Assembly: GCA_023399155.1 (NCBI GenBank)
Contig: JAEWQP010000016.1
Location: 124,001-188,000 of the forward strand
Source of the DNA: Verrucomicrobiota bacterium
GTDB taxonomy: Bacteria > Verrucomicrobiota > Verrucomicrobiia > Opitutales > Opitutaceae
Direction of reading: 5' to 3'
DNA length: 64,000 nucleotides
Position numbers and translations under genes: made by a program. Within the stretch, counting starts at the first letter, position 1; every line of letters starts with the position of its first letter. A model generated the notes under the pieces. It made no database searches, was not told the origin of the DNA, and saw only the letters and a program-made list of their open reading frames with translations. Shown one piece after another: positions 26,350 to 35,003 of this stretch.

Positions 26350-27659
26350 GGCGGATCGAGTCCGATGATCCGCTCCGCCTGATCCCGGGGCGGTGCCGCG
26401 CCGAGCGCACCGACGGCGTCGGGATCCTGCGTCAGCGCGCAGAACTGGTCGACAAGCGGGGTCGCGATGCGCCCGAGCTGCCGGTCCAGATCCCAGAGGC
26501 CCATCTGCTTCAGGTAGTATTCCGGAGGATGCACACCCTGGCGGTAGGCCCAGGTCACGAGCGCGAACAGCGGCCACCACGTGTAGCCGACGACGGGCAC
26601 TCCGGCAACGCGCGCCTCCCGGACCGCCGCCACGGAATCGCGCAGCCACGCGGCGCGGCGCGCGACCGAGCCGACCGAGGCCGTCTCGGATATGAACACG
26701 GGGGCGCCGTAGCGCTCCCAGTACATCCGGGCCAGGGTCGAGACGATCCCGCCGTCGGCATAGGTCATGGCCCAGCGCAGGGCACCGCGGGCCGTGCGGC
26801 GGGCGACCTTGTAGGTAAACATCGGGTACAGGTTGATGCCGACGAGCGGCAGCCCGACGGCATGCTCCTGGAACCAGGCGAGGTCATCGAGGGAAGCGCC
26901 GTGCCGGAGCAGCCAGTCCCAGAGCGCATGTCCCGGCCGGACGCGACCGCTCACCAGGTCGAGCGCAAGAAACACGATCTCCTGCCGATGGCGCGCCTCG
27001 GCGGCAAACTCCGGCAGGTCGCTCACGTGGAGATCCGTGGCGTCGACGTGCGCAATCGCGATTTCCGGGTCGACCGCGCCGAGCGCATGCACCGTCTCCA
27101 CAATCCCGCGACACGCCGCGAGCATGACCCCGACGAATCCACGCCAGCCGCGCCGGTGCGGCGGCCACCAGCCCAGCTTCCCGCAGTACCAGGCCGTGAT
27201 CCGCGGCTCGTTGAGGGGCGTGTAGGCGAATACGCGGCCACGATACCGCTCGGCCACCCGCGCGGCGTATTCGGCCATGTAGCGCGGAAAATCGGGATGC
27301 AGGTAGGCGTCCTCGATCCAGGGCGGCAGCCCGTAGTGGACGAGGTCGATGATCGGTTCGATCCGCAGCTCGAGGAGCCGGTCGACGGCGCGATCGACAA
27401 AATCCCACGCCCACGTCCCGCGGGCGGGCTGGATGCGGTGCCAGGGGATGCCGTAGCGGGCGGCGCTCACATTGGCCTCGCGCATGAGGCCGATGTCGGC
27501 GTGCCAGCGTTCGTAGTGCCCGGTCAACTCGTACTCGTCGAGGATCCGGCCTGTTTTCGGCCAGGGTGCGGTGATGAACGTGTCCTCGATCCCGGTCGCC
27601 CAGAAGAAGCGACCCGGCGCGGTGAGCTGGTCGAGCATCGTTGCGCGAAGGAAGGGCAT
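26346..27659 (-). CDS. GH1-like (clan GH-A) beta-glycosidase
   Basis: This 437-residue TIM-barrel glycosidase has general acid/base Glu151 in YTPLNEPR and a likely nucleophile Glu325 in VFISETAS, with the GH1-like strand VGINLYPMF. There is no signal peptide. The nucleophile motif differs from the classical ITENG, so it belongs to a divergent branch and substrate is hard to predict. It heads a probable three-gene operon with the GH43 enzyme and the Gfo/Idh protein, and is divergent from the flavoprotein gene. Confidence 0.82.
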   Translation of the reverse strand: MPFLRATMLDQLTAPGRFFWATGIEDTFITAPWPKTGRILDEYELTGHYERWHADIGLMREANVSAARYGIPWHRIQPARGTWAWDFVDRAVDRLLELRIEPIIDLVHYGLPPWIEDAYLHPDFPRYMAEYAARVAERYRGRVFAYTPLNEPRITAWYCGKLGWWPPHRRGWRGFVGVMLAACRGIVETVHALGAVDPEIAIAHVDATDLHVSDLPEFAAEARHRQEIVFLALDLVSGRVRPGHALWDWLLRHGASLDDLAWFQEHAVGLPLVGINLYPMFTYKVARRTARGALRWAMTYADGGIVSTLARMYWERYGAPVFISETASVGSVARRAAWLRDSVAAVREARVAGVPVVGYTWWPLFALVTWAYRQGVHPPEYYLKQMGLWDLDRQLGRIATPLVDQFCALTQDPDAVGALGAAPPRDQAERIIGLDPP

Positions 27660-27814
27660 GGTGGCCTCGAGGTCCCGAGATTACGCCGTATCCATTCCGC
27701 TGCGAGCGCTTCGCCCGGTGCAGGACTCCCACCGGCGAGCCCGGCCGGGCCCCGAGGGCGCGGCCAATTTCTTCGACTCCCACCACCCCATCGCGCACGG
27801 TGAGCGGAATCGAC

Positions 27815-29077
27815 ATGGATATCACGCGGCGCATCGCAGTCATCGGCGGCGGAGCCGCGGGCTTCTTCGGGGCAATCCGCGCCGCGGAGCTCGACCCAAC
27901 CGCGCAGGTGACGATCCTCGAGGCCACGGATCACCCGCTGGCGAAAGTGCGCATCTCCGGAGGCGGCCGCTGCAATGCCACGCATGCATGCTTCGAGCCT
28001 CGCGAACTCGCGCAGCGCTACCCACGCGGCGCGCGCGAATTGATCGGGCCTTTCACGCGCTTCGGCCCACGCGAAACGATCGCGTGGTTTGGTACCCGCG
28101 GCGTGGAGCTCAAGACCGAGGCCGACGGCCGCATGTTTCCCGCCACCGACGACTCGACAACGATCGTCGATTGCCTGCAGCAGGCCGCGCTCGCCGCCGG
28201 CGTGCGGCTGCGCACCCGTACCGGCGTGACCGGGATCCAGCGAAACGTCGATGGCGGCTTCACCCTCGCGCTGGCCGGCGGCGCGACACTTGGCGCCGAT
28301 CGCGTGCTCCTCGCCACGGGCGGCACCCGCGGTGTCGGCGGCGCGTCGATGGCCGAGGCTTTGGGGCATGTCATCGAGCCCCAGGTCCCCTCGCTCTTCA
28401 CCTTCCATATCACCGATCCGCTCCTCAAGGGGCTCGAAGGACTCGCCGTCCCGTCGGCGGGGCTGCAGGTCGCGGATTCCAGGCTCCGCTCCGAGGGTCC
28501 CTTGCTCATCACGCATTGGGGGCTGAGCGGACCGGCCGTGCTCCGGCTTTCGGCCTGGGGTGCCCGCGAGCTGCACGCGGCCGATTACACGTTCGCCCTG
28601 CGGCTGAACTGGGCCGCCGCCCTTGCGCCCGCGCAGGCGGCCCAGGCGCTCGCCGCGCAACGACTCGACCATGCGCGCAAGCAGGTTGTCTCCATCAACC
28701 CGTTCAATCTACCGGGGCGCCTCTGGGACCGCCTCGTCGAGGCGGCGGGTATCCAGCCTGGTACGACATGGGCGGGCCTGTCGCGCGAACTCGCGGAGCG
28801 GCTGGTGCGCCAGGTCACGGCCACGCAGCTTGCGGTCACGGGCAAGAGCATGAACAAGGAGGAGTTCGTGACCTGCGGCGGTGTGCGCCTGCGCGAGGTG
28901 GACTTTCGCACCATGCAGAGCCGCGTCTGCCCCGGGCTGTTCTTCGCGGGCGAGGTGCTGGACATCGACGGCATCACCGGCGGGTTCAACTTCCAGGCGG
29001 CCTGGACGACAGGCTGGCTGGCCGGTTCGGCCATCGCCTCGCCCGCCGAACGCGATGCACGTGATTTCCCCGGCTGA
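27815..29077 (+). CDS. BaiN/HI0933-type NAD(P)/FAD-dependent oxidoreductase
   Basis: The product has 420 residues. The N-terminal dinucleotide-binding motif IAVIGGGAAGFFGAIRAAE is followed by the family block VRISGGGRCNATHA and the C-terminal FFAGEVLDIDGITGGFNFQA, characteristic of HI0933-like flavoproteins. The physiological reaction of most members is unknown; BaiN itself acts in bile acid dehydroxylation. The ATG at 27815 starts just before the Rossmann motif. Its stop lies one base from the stop of the convergent HDOD gene. Confidence 0.88.
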   Translation: MDITRRIAVIGGGAAGFFGAIRAAELDPTAQVTILEATDHPLAKVRISGGGRCNATHACFEPRELAQRYPRGARELIGPFTRFGPRETIAWFGTRGVELKTEADGRMFPATDDSTTIVDCLQQAALAAGVRLRTRTGVTGIQRNVDGGFTLALAGGATLGADRVLLATGGTRGVGGASMAEALGHVIEPQVPSLFTFHITDPLLKGLEGLAVPSAGLQVADSRLRSEGPLLITHWGLSGPAVLRLSAWGARELHAADYTFALRLNWAAALAPAQAAQALAAQRLDHARKQVVSINPFNLPGRLWDRLVEAAGIQPGTTWAGLSRELAERLVRQVTATQLAVTGKSMNKEEFVTCGGVRLREVDFRTMQSRVCPGLFFAGEVLDIDGITGGFNFQAAWTTGWLAGSAIASPAERDARDFPG

Positions 29078-29078
29078 A

Positions 29079-29930
29079 TCAGGCCAGGCGCAGCAGCGAC
29101 CGGGTGCGCGAGAGCTGGAAGCGCACGTCCCCTTCCAGGGCCTCGAATTGCGCCGCCGTCATCTGTGCCGCCTCGAGGATCGCGGGCGTGAGCCGGAAGA
29201 GCCCGCCCTCCGGCGCGAGGCCGGATTCCGTGCGCTCGGCCAGGCAGCAGGCGAGGTAAAGCACGCCGGCGGGGCTGCGCACTGTCTCGCTCGTGGGCGG
29301 AACATAGCGACCGGACAGCGCGTTGCGCAGGATCTCGGGAAATTTCCAGTACTGCAGGACGCGCGCGGCGGCGGCGGCGTTGTCGATGCCGAAATTCTCC
29401 CGCTCCCACTCGAGCAACGGCACGCCGGGATCGCGCGGTGCGATGCCGCGCGCGGCGCCCACGCTGTCGAGCGCCACGATTCCGATCGTGTGCAGGATGC
29501 CCGCGAGGTAGGCGATGCTGTCGTCAGCGTCCAGGCGCGAAGCGATCACCTCCGAACCCACCGCCACGGCCAGCGTGTGATGCCAGAGCACCGGCGAGGT
29601 GATGACATAGCGATCGAGGTTGCGCTCGAAGAGACGCAGGCCGCCCAGCGATGTGATGAGGCGCTGCACCTGCGTCATGCCGATGTGCTGCACGCCCACC
29701 TCGATCGTCGAGACGCGTTCCACGAGTCCGAAGTAGGCGCTGTTGGCAAGGCGCAGGATCTGGGCGGCCAGGGCCGTATCCACCCGCACGAGCGCGGCCA
29801 CGTCGTCGACGCTGCTGTCGGGGTCCTTCAACACCTCGAGCAGGCGCTGCATCACTGCGCCCACGGGCGGAAGGCGGTCGACGGCGGCGGCGAGTTCCTG
29901 ATCGGAAACGAGAACGGGTGAGGGCATCAT
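29079..29930 (-). CDS. HDOD-domain protein with degenerate HD motif
   Basis: The product has 283 residues forming one HDOD domain: LPPVGAVMQRLLEVLKDPDS, then LRLANSAYFGLVERVSTIE, and later VLQYWKFPEILRNAL. In the motif that reads LLHDIGK in the chemotaxis-operon paralogue, this protein has ILHTIGI, so the metal-binding Asp is Thr148 and hydrolase activity is unlikely. The start codon is one of two adjacent ATGs. It probably acts in signalling through protein contacts. Confidence 0.82.
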   Translation of the reverse strand: MMPSPVLVSDQELAAAVDRLPPVGAVMQRLLEVLKDPDSSVDDVAALVRVDTALAAQILRLANSAYFGLVERVSTIEVGVQHIGMTQVQRLITSLGGLRLFERNLDRYVITSPVLWHHTLAVAVGSEVIASRLDADDSIAYLAGILHTIGIVALDSVGAARGIAPRDPGVPLLEWERENFGIDNAAAAARVLQYWKFPEILRNALSGRYVPPTSETVRSPAGVLYLACCLAERTESGLAPEGGLFRLTPAILEAAQMTAAQFEALEGDVRFQLSRTRSLLRLA

Positions 29931-30287
29931 CCGGGGCGGGGCGTTTAGGAAAGCACGTGAAGCATGGAGGCAACCGCCGCCGGATGTCGACGTCGCGTTG
30001 AGGTGGGCGGGCGACGGCGGCCGGGTTTTCCCGGCGAGGGCTGCACCGCGATCAACGACCTCCATGCGTCCCGACGCGCACGCGAGCAGAGTCGCGCGAA
30101 CGCCGGCCGGCGCACGTGGGGAGCGGATGAAGCGAGGGCCACGGTGATGCAGGCTCGCCTTCGACCGGCCCGGAGGTGGGCAGGGCAACGGAACAAGCCG
30201 GGCTTTCCTGCTTCATCGGCGCGGCCGTGCAGGGCTTGACTCCCGGTGTCGATCGCCCGGCGCGGAGGCACGGGTGCTCAGACGGAA
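29931..30287. other. Gene-free stretch between HDOD gene and rhomboid-like gene
   Basis: About 357 bases with no coding region I can support; open frames here lack any recognisable domain and run into neighbouring genes in the wrong frame. It should hold the promoter of the minus-strand HDOD gene and the 3' end of the rhomboid-like transcript. No clear terminator was seen. Confidence 0.5.
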
Positions 30288-31100
30288 TCAGGACTTGCCG
30301 TCCGCCGGGTCGACCAGCACGTGCTCGTGGTCGCGGATGTGGTCGGGGCAGTAGCACTGCTCCCCGGCGCATTTCGAGCAGTAGCGAAAATCGAGGTCGG
30401 GATGGGTGTTGCTGTTCTTGCCACAGATCCGGCACGTGTGCCGTGGGCCCTCCTGCGGCTCGGCTCCGCGCATCTTCTGGACGTGCGCCAGACGACGCTT
30501 TCGGCCGCGTATCCGCTGCACGATCTCGGGCCCGAAGAAGGCAAGGAATGTCGTCGCCGCGGCGAGGATGGAGACGCGGATCGCCAGCGTCCCCTTCGCG
30601 AAGTCGAGGGCGTACCAGACCCACTGCGCCAGCGCCAGCCACTTCACTTTCACCGGGAGGACGAAGAACACCATCATCTCCACCTCCGGTGCGACGAAGG
30701 CAAAGGCCAGGAAGACGGAGAGGATGACGTAGTAGCTGACGACGTACGGTATCGGAAAAACAAAGGCACAAAGCGTGGTCAGGAACCACCCGAGGAACAC
30801 ATAGACGTTCATCCGCACCGTGCCCCAATGCCCCTCGAGACCGCTCCCGACGAAATACAGCATCATCCAGGCGATGAAGTTCCAGAATATGTTGATCGAG
30901 GGCGGTACGAAATAGTAGCTGACCAGCCTCCACCATTCCCCATTCAGGACGAGATCGGGCACGAGCGGCAGCGCCTGAAAGATGTCGGGGCGGGTTCGAA
31001 TCAGCAGATAAACCACGGCCTGCCCGACGACCAGGTAGAGGGCGAGGTTTGGAATGGAGACGGCCTCGAGGAATCGATTCAGGCGTTGGCGTGGCGTCAT
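30288..31100 (-). CDS. Rhomboid-fold membrane protein with cysteine-rich zinc-finger-like tail
   Basis: The product has 270 residues. The membrane part (about 1-200) has six hydrophobic segments and the rhomboid-like block NFIAWMMLYFVGSGLEGHWG, with a later FFVLPVKVKWLAL resembling rhomboid loops. The helix where active rhomboids carry GxSG reads VVSYYVILSVFLAF and has no such motif, so proteolysis is doubtful. The C-terminal 45 residues form a Cys/His cluster (CRICGKNSNTHPD, then CSKCAGEQCYCPDH) likely to bind zinc. The ATG at 31100 fits the first helix. Confidence 0.75.
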   Translation of the reverse strand: MTPRQRLNRFLEAVSIPNLALYLVVGQAVVYLLIRTRPDIFQALPLVPDLVLNGEWWRLVSYYFVPPSINIFWNFIAWMMLYFVGSGLEGHWGTVRMNVYVFLGWFLTTLCAFVFPIPYVVSYYVILSVFLAFAFVAPEVEMMVFFVLPVKVKWLALAQWVWYALDFAKGTLAIRVSILAAATTFLAFFGPEIVQRIRGRKRRLAHVQKMRGAEPQEGPRHTCRICGKNSNTHPDLDFRYCSKCAGEQCYCPDHIRDHEHVLVDPADGKS

Positions 31101-31280
31101 GCTGGCGGAGCTGCGAAGACTGCACTGCCGTGCGGGGGTTTGACAAAGGCCTTTTTCGACCGCGCGCCTCGACCCGCATCTCCGGGTGCTCGTCCGATGC
31201 CCATCCCGCGCCCCGCTTGCACCGGCAAACGCCGTTGACCGCACTCGACGGATGCGGGTCACTGGTCGTTTTCCCCCGTT

Positions 31281-32624
31281 GTGAACGCCGCCCCGACAGC
31301 CCTGCGCGAACTGCGCCCGACCCTCCTGCTCGCGCTGCCGATCACGGCCGGGCACGTCGGTCAGATCCTGCTCGGGCTCACGGACAGCATCATGGTCGGC
31401 CGCGTGGGGGCGGTGGCCCTAGCCGGTGCGACTTTTGCCAATGCGCTGTTCAGCATGGTGTTCATCGTGGCGATCGGCCTGCTGACAAGCGTCGCGGTGC
31501 GCACCGCATTCGAGCACGGAGCGGGCCGACGGGCAGCCGCCGCCGATGTGCTGCGCCACGGTCTGGTCATCGCCGGCCTCGCCGCCGTCACGGGCGGCGG
31601 CCTGTTGCACGCGGTCTCGTTCCGACTGGATTGGTTCGGCCAGCCGGCGGAGGTGGCCGGCGCCGCGCGCGACTATCTGGTCATCATCGGCTGGTCGCTC
31701 ACGCCCAGCCTGCTGTTTCTCGCGCTCAAGAATCACCTCGAGGCGCTGCACCGTCCGTGGGTGCCGTTTCGCTGGGTGCTGCTCGGCGTCGGGGTGAACG
31801 TATTCCTCAATTGGATCCTGATCTACGGAAACCTCGGCGCCCCGGCGCTGGGTCTGGTCGGGGCCGGCTGGGCGACGCTGGCGTCGCGCATGTTCACGCT
31901 CCTCGGGCTCGCGCTGGAGTACCGTCTTTCGACGTCGATCGCACCCTGGCGCCCGGTGCAGTGGCGGGCGCCTCTGCGGCGCGAGGAGACGCGTGCCCTG
32001 CTCGCCCTGGGCTGGCCGCCGGCGGTGCAGTTGTTCTTCGAGGCAGGGTTGTTCAACATCGCCGCCCTCATGATGGGCTGGCTCGGCGTGGTGCCGCTGG
32101 CCGCCCATCAGGTGGCGCTGAGTTGCGCGGCGACGTCGTTCATGTTTCCGCTCGGCATCTCGCAGGCGCTCTCCGTGCGGATCGGCGGAGCGCGCGGCGC
32201 CCACGAATTCATGCGCGTGCGGCCGATCGGATTCGGCGGTATCGCCGCAGGCGCGCTCATCATGCTCGGGTTCGCGCTGGTCATGTTCACGGCACGGGAG
32301 ACCATCGTCAGCTGGTTCATCCGCGACCCCGACGTGGTCGCACTCGCGGCGCGTTTGCTTGTCCTCGCGGGGATCTTTCAGGTGTTCGATGGGACCCAGG
32401 TCACGGCCATCGGCGCGCTGCGCGGACTCGCCGATGTGAAGGGGCCGACACTCATCACCTGCCTTGGCTATTGGGTGCTGGCCGTGCCGGCGGCATGGGT
32501 GCTGGGGTTTCACACCGCCCTCGGACCCGAGGGAATCTGGACCGGGCTGGTCGTCGGGCTCACCGTCTGCGCCGTGCTGCTGCTCGCGCGTTTTGCGCGA
32601 CTGTCCCGCCTTGCCGGCACCTGA
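31281..32624 (+). CDS. MATE-family multidrug/Na+ antiporter
   Basis: This 447-residue protein has twelve hydrophobic segments and the MATE N-terminal pattern LALPITAGHVGQILLGLTDS, then IMVGRVGAVALAGA, plus the second-half repeat GWPPAVQLFFEAGLFNIAAL. MATE (NorM-like) proteins export cationic drugs or metabolites using Na+ or H+ gradients. The start is a GTG at 31281. It converges on the TSUP transporter gene with a nine-base gap. Confidence 0.92.
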   Translation: MNAAPTALRELRPTLLLALPITAGHVGQILLGLTDSIMVGRVGAVALAGATFANALFSMVFIVAIGLLTSVAVRTAFEHGAGRRAAAADVLRHGLVIAGLAAVTGGGLLHAVSFRLDWFGQPAEVAGAARDYLVIIGWSLTPSLLFLALKNHLEALHRPWVPFRWVLLGVGVNVFLNWILIYGNLGAPALGLVGAGWATLASRMFTLLGLALEYRLSTSIAPWRPVQWRAPLRREETRALLALGWPPAVQLFFEAGLFNIAALMMGWLGVVPLAAHQVALSCAATSFMFPLGISQALSVRIGGARGAHEFMRVRPIGFGGIAAGALIMLGFALVMFTARETIVSWFIRDPDVVALAARLLVLAGIFQVFDGTQVTAIGALRGLADVKGPTLITCLGYWVLAVPAAWVLGFHTALGPEGIWTGLVVGLTVCAVLLLARFARLSRLAGT

Positions 32625-32633
32625 GCGCCGCGC

Positions 32634-33401
32634 TTACTCGAACGAGCGCCACACCAGCCGTGCAATCGTCGCGCCGACGACGAGGAGGAAAACCACGCGG
32701 ATGAACCCCGCGCCGCGGCGTATCGCCAGCGTGGATCCGGTGAGGGCGCCCGCGATGTTGGCCGCGCCCATCAGCGCTCCGGTGACCCAGAGCACGTCGC
32801 CATGCAGCGCAAACCACGCGAGCGAGGCGAGGTTGCTCGTGAGGTTCATCACCTTCGTGTGCCCGGTGGCATGCGGCAGGGTGAAGCCAAGCAGCGTGAC
32901 ATAGCCGATCGTCCAGAACGTGCCCGTGCCCGGTCCGAAGAAACCGTCGTAGAAGCCGAGCGCCAGGCCACCGGCGACATGGAAGGAGATCGTCCCGAGC
33001 CGGGCATGACGACGCTCGTCTCCAACTCGTGGTGACACCAACATGTAGACGAAGATCGCCCCGAGGAGCCACGGAATCAGGCGCACCAGGAAGTCGCCGG
33101 GCAGCCGCGTGACGGCGAAGGCGCCGGCAAATGCGGCGGGTGCCGTGAGCGCCACCCCGGCGACCAGACCGTCGCGCGTGACCAGCCCGCGGCGCGCATA
33201 GTTCGCGGCGGCAAAGGTCGTTCCCATCGCCGACTGGAGCTTGTTTGTCCCGAGCGCAAGGTGCGGGGGCATGCCTGCGGCGAGCAGCGCGGGCATGCTG
33301 ATCAGGCCACCGCCGCCGGCGATCGAATCGATGAAGCCGGCGCCGAAGCCGACGCACGCGAGCGTGAGGAGAACCAGCGGTGTGACATCAAAGTCGGGCA
33401 C
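32634..33401 (-). CDS. TSUP-family (TauE/SafE) membrane transporter
   Basis: The product has 255 residues with about eight hydrophobic segments. The TSUP features FGAGFIDSIAGGGGLISMPA and LGFYDGFFGPGTGTFWTIGY appear near the start of each half, a duplicated architecture. Family members export or import sulfur-containing or organic anions such as sulfite, sulfoacetate or taurine-derived products. The substrate cannot be assigned here. Confidence 0.92.
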   Translation of the reverse strand: MPDFDVTPLVLLTLACVGFGAGFIDSIAGGGGLISMPALLAAGMPPHLALGTNKLQSAMGTTFAAANYARRGLVTRDGLVAGVALTAPAAFAGAFAVTRLPGDFLVRLIPWLLGAIFVYMLVSPRVGDERRHARLGTISFHVAGGLALGFYDGFFGPGTGTFWTIGYVTLLGFTLPHATGHTKVMNLTSNLASLAWFALHGDVLWVTGALMGAANIAGALTGSTLAIRRGAGFIRVVFLLVVGATIARLVWRSFE

Positions 33402-33620
33402 GCCATCCAGAACACGGTCCAGCCGTTGCCTCAGGCAAGCGAAACAGCGCCCCGCCGTCCCAGTTGTGGGACGGCACTGTTGTGAGAGCGCGACACCGGA
33501 CCCCGACCGAACGGCCCATGCGCCCGACCCAAAAAAAGAAAATTGCGATCGTACTCAACGAGATGTGACAGCGCCGCAACTTTCGGCATCCCGCGTGGTT
33601 ATTCCCCTGCACCAACCACA

Positions 33621-33902
33621 ATGAACATGAATACAACCGCCCACACCCTCCTCTCCGGTTCGATCGCCCTCGGTCTTGCCTTGTTCACCTTCGCCTCCGC
33701 CCTGTTCGTCGGACTCGCCTCCACCGCGACGATCACCGGCATCTCCCTCTTCGTCGCCGTCGGTCTGATCGAGATCATGATCCAGTCCTACGCGCGGCCC
33801 GTCGGCGTGCTGAGCGGCCCGCGTTCCGCGCGCGCCAGGCCGGCCGCGCCGGCTGCCGTGGTGGCGTTTCCCGCGCGCAACAGCGTCCGCAAGGCGGCCT
33901 GA
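33621..33902 (+). CDS. Small two-helix membrane protein (paralogue of 58803-59099)
   Basis: The product has 93 residues with two hydrophobic helices (about 10-31 and 35-56) and a basic Ala/Pro/Arg-rich tail. The block GSIALGLALFTFASALFVGL, then the stretch ending LIEIMIQSYARP, aligns well with the small protein at 58803-59099. The start is the ATG at 33621; an open frame extends 26 codons upstream but has no similarity in the paralogue. No known family is recognised. It is followed by a stable hairpin, so it is probably a single-gene transcript. Confidence 0.7.
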   Translation: MNMNTTAHTLLSGSIALGLALFTFASALFVGLASTATITGISLFVAVGLIEIMIQSYARPVGVLSGPRSARARPAAPAAVVAFPARNSVRKAA

Positions 33903-33927
33903 CACGTCCTTTCAGCGGTTCGGGTTC

Positions 33928-33960
33928 GAACCCGCCGGCGGTTGTGGCCCCGGCGGGTTC
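33928..33960 (+). terminator. Hairpin downstream of small membrane protein gene
   Basis: A perfect 11-bp stem (GAACCCGCCGG with CCGGCGGGTTC) and an 11-base loop lie 25 bases after the stop. The T-tract is weak (GCTTTG), so termination efficiency is uncertain. Confidence 0.6.
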
Positions 33961-34001
33961 GCTTTGTACCGGCGCTGTGGAAAACGCGCGGCCGCCGTCC
34001 G

Positions 34002-34037
34002 GGAAAACAAAAGGGCCGTGACCCTCGGGTCACGGCC
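34002..34037 (-). terminator. Rho-independent terminator of the beta-barrel-like gene
   Basis: Read on the minus strand, an 11-bp inverted repeat (GGCCGTGACCC with GGGTCACGGCC, 34014-34037) is followed by TTTTGTTTT. It lies 30 bases after the stop of the minus-strand gene at 34067. Confidence 0.88.
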
Positions 34038-34066
34038 GGAAATGTGGACGGAACGCTGTCGTCCGG

Positions 34067-34675
34067 TCAGAAGCGCATGAGGACCCCGATGCCCAGGGTG
34101 ATGTTGTACTCGTGATCGCCCTCGAGCTTGAAGTTCACGCCGACAGTATCCGCCACGTCCATCACGACCTGGGCGCCGTAGAAGAACTTGGTCGTCTCGT
34201 CGTCGTAGAAGACGTCGCTCCAGCCCACATAGGGCTGCAGGACGGCTCGCGGTCCGAGCGTGTACTCGGTGCCGATCATGCCGAGGAGGCAGCCGTCGGT
34301 ATCGTCGTTGTCGTCGTTTTCGACCATGCCGAGGCCGACGCCGAGCCGGACCCAGATGCGGTCGAGTTCGGGCAGGCCAAAGGCCGTCACCATGAACTGG
34401 AGACGCTGATCGGAGAAGTCCGCGACATCGTTGCGCTCCCCATCATAGGAGCTGTGCGTGAAGCTGGCCCCAAGATCGATGCCCTCACGCAACGGGTGAT
34501 TGTAGGTGAGCGCGAAGCCCGGGCCGTTTTCGTATCTGTCCGACTGGGTGAAGATCTGGTTGTATTCCAGCGCGGCATAGCGTTCGCCCAGCAGGCCGGC
34601 GGCCGTGGCCGGGCCGGCAAGACAGCAGGCAAACACCGCGGCGGCGCCGAGGTTCTTCAGGAGTTCTTGGTGCAT
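34067..34675 (-). CDS. Predicted outer-membrane beta-barrel-like protein
   Basis: The product has 202 residues. It starts with a signal peptide (MHQELLKNLGAAAVFACCLA, cleavage near ATAAG), and the mature part alternates hydrophobic and polar residues with many aromatics, ending in VGVNFKLEGDHEYNITLGIG and a terminal Phe, a typical outer-membrane barrel ending. The acidic loop ENDDNDDTDG might bind cations. I chose the ATG at 34675, which follows AAGGA, over one 29 codons upstream. No specific family is recognised; a small porin-like or OmpA-barrel role is a guess. Confidence 0.7.
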   Translation of the reverse strand: MHQELLKNLGAAAVFACCLAGPATAAGLLGERYAALEYNQIFTQSDRYENGPGFALTYNHPLREGIDLGASFTHSSYDGERNDVADFSDQRLQFMVTAFGLPELDRIWVRLGVGLGMVENDDNDDTDGCLLGMIGTEYTLGPRAVLQPYVGWSDVFYDDETTKFFYGAQVVMDVADTVGVNFKLEGDHEYNITLGIGVLMRF

Positions 34676-35003
34676 GGATGGTTTTCCTTGGCTTGTGTTT
34701 GGGGCCAAAGCCGGATCAGCGGCCCCGTCCCCTGCAATCGGAGCGCCGGCGTATGGGTTCATCCCTACACCGTCAAAACCGTGTCAGAATCCCTCGCGCG
34801 GCCCACTTGGCCGCCCTCGGTTCAGGCCGCACGCCCCCGGGGTGCGCCAGGCCTGCCGTGCCGCCGGTCGTCTCCTCCTCATGTTGGCTCGGTGATTCGT
34901 CCAGCAAAGCAGACGATCCTTGCGTACAACGCCTCATGTTTCCACGCGGCGGTTCGATCTATAGGCTGAACCATCCTGCTGCCACCCCGGTGGTGCCGTA
35001 TCC
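34676..35003. promoter_or_regulatory. Divergent intergenic region
   Basis: About 328 bases between the minus-strand barrel gene and the plus-strand S1C protease gene, holding both promoters. I see no gene, RNA or clear operator. The only firm signal is the AAGGA ribosome site just before the barrel gene. Confidence 0.5.

Noticed and set aside
30176..30727. Plus-strand open frame opposite the rhomboid-like gene
   Set aside because: Arg/Pro-rich with no domain, and antisense to the Cys/His-rich tail of a gene with clear membrane helices.
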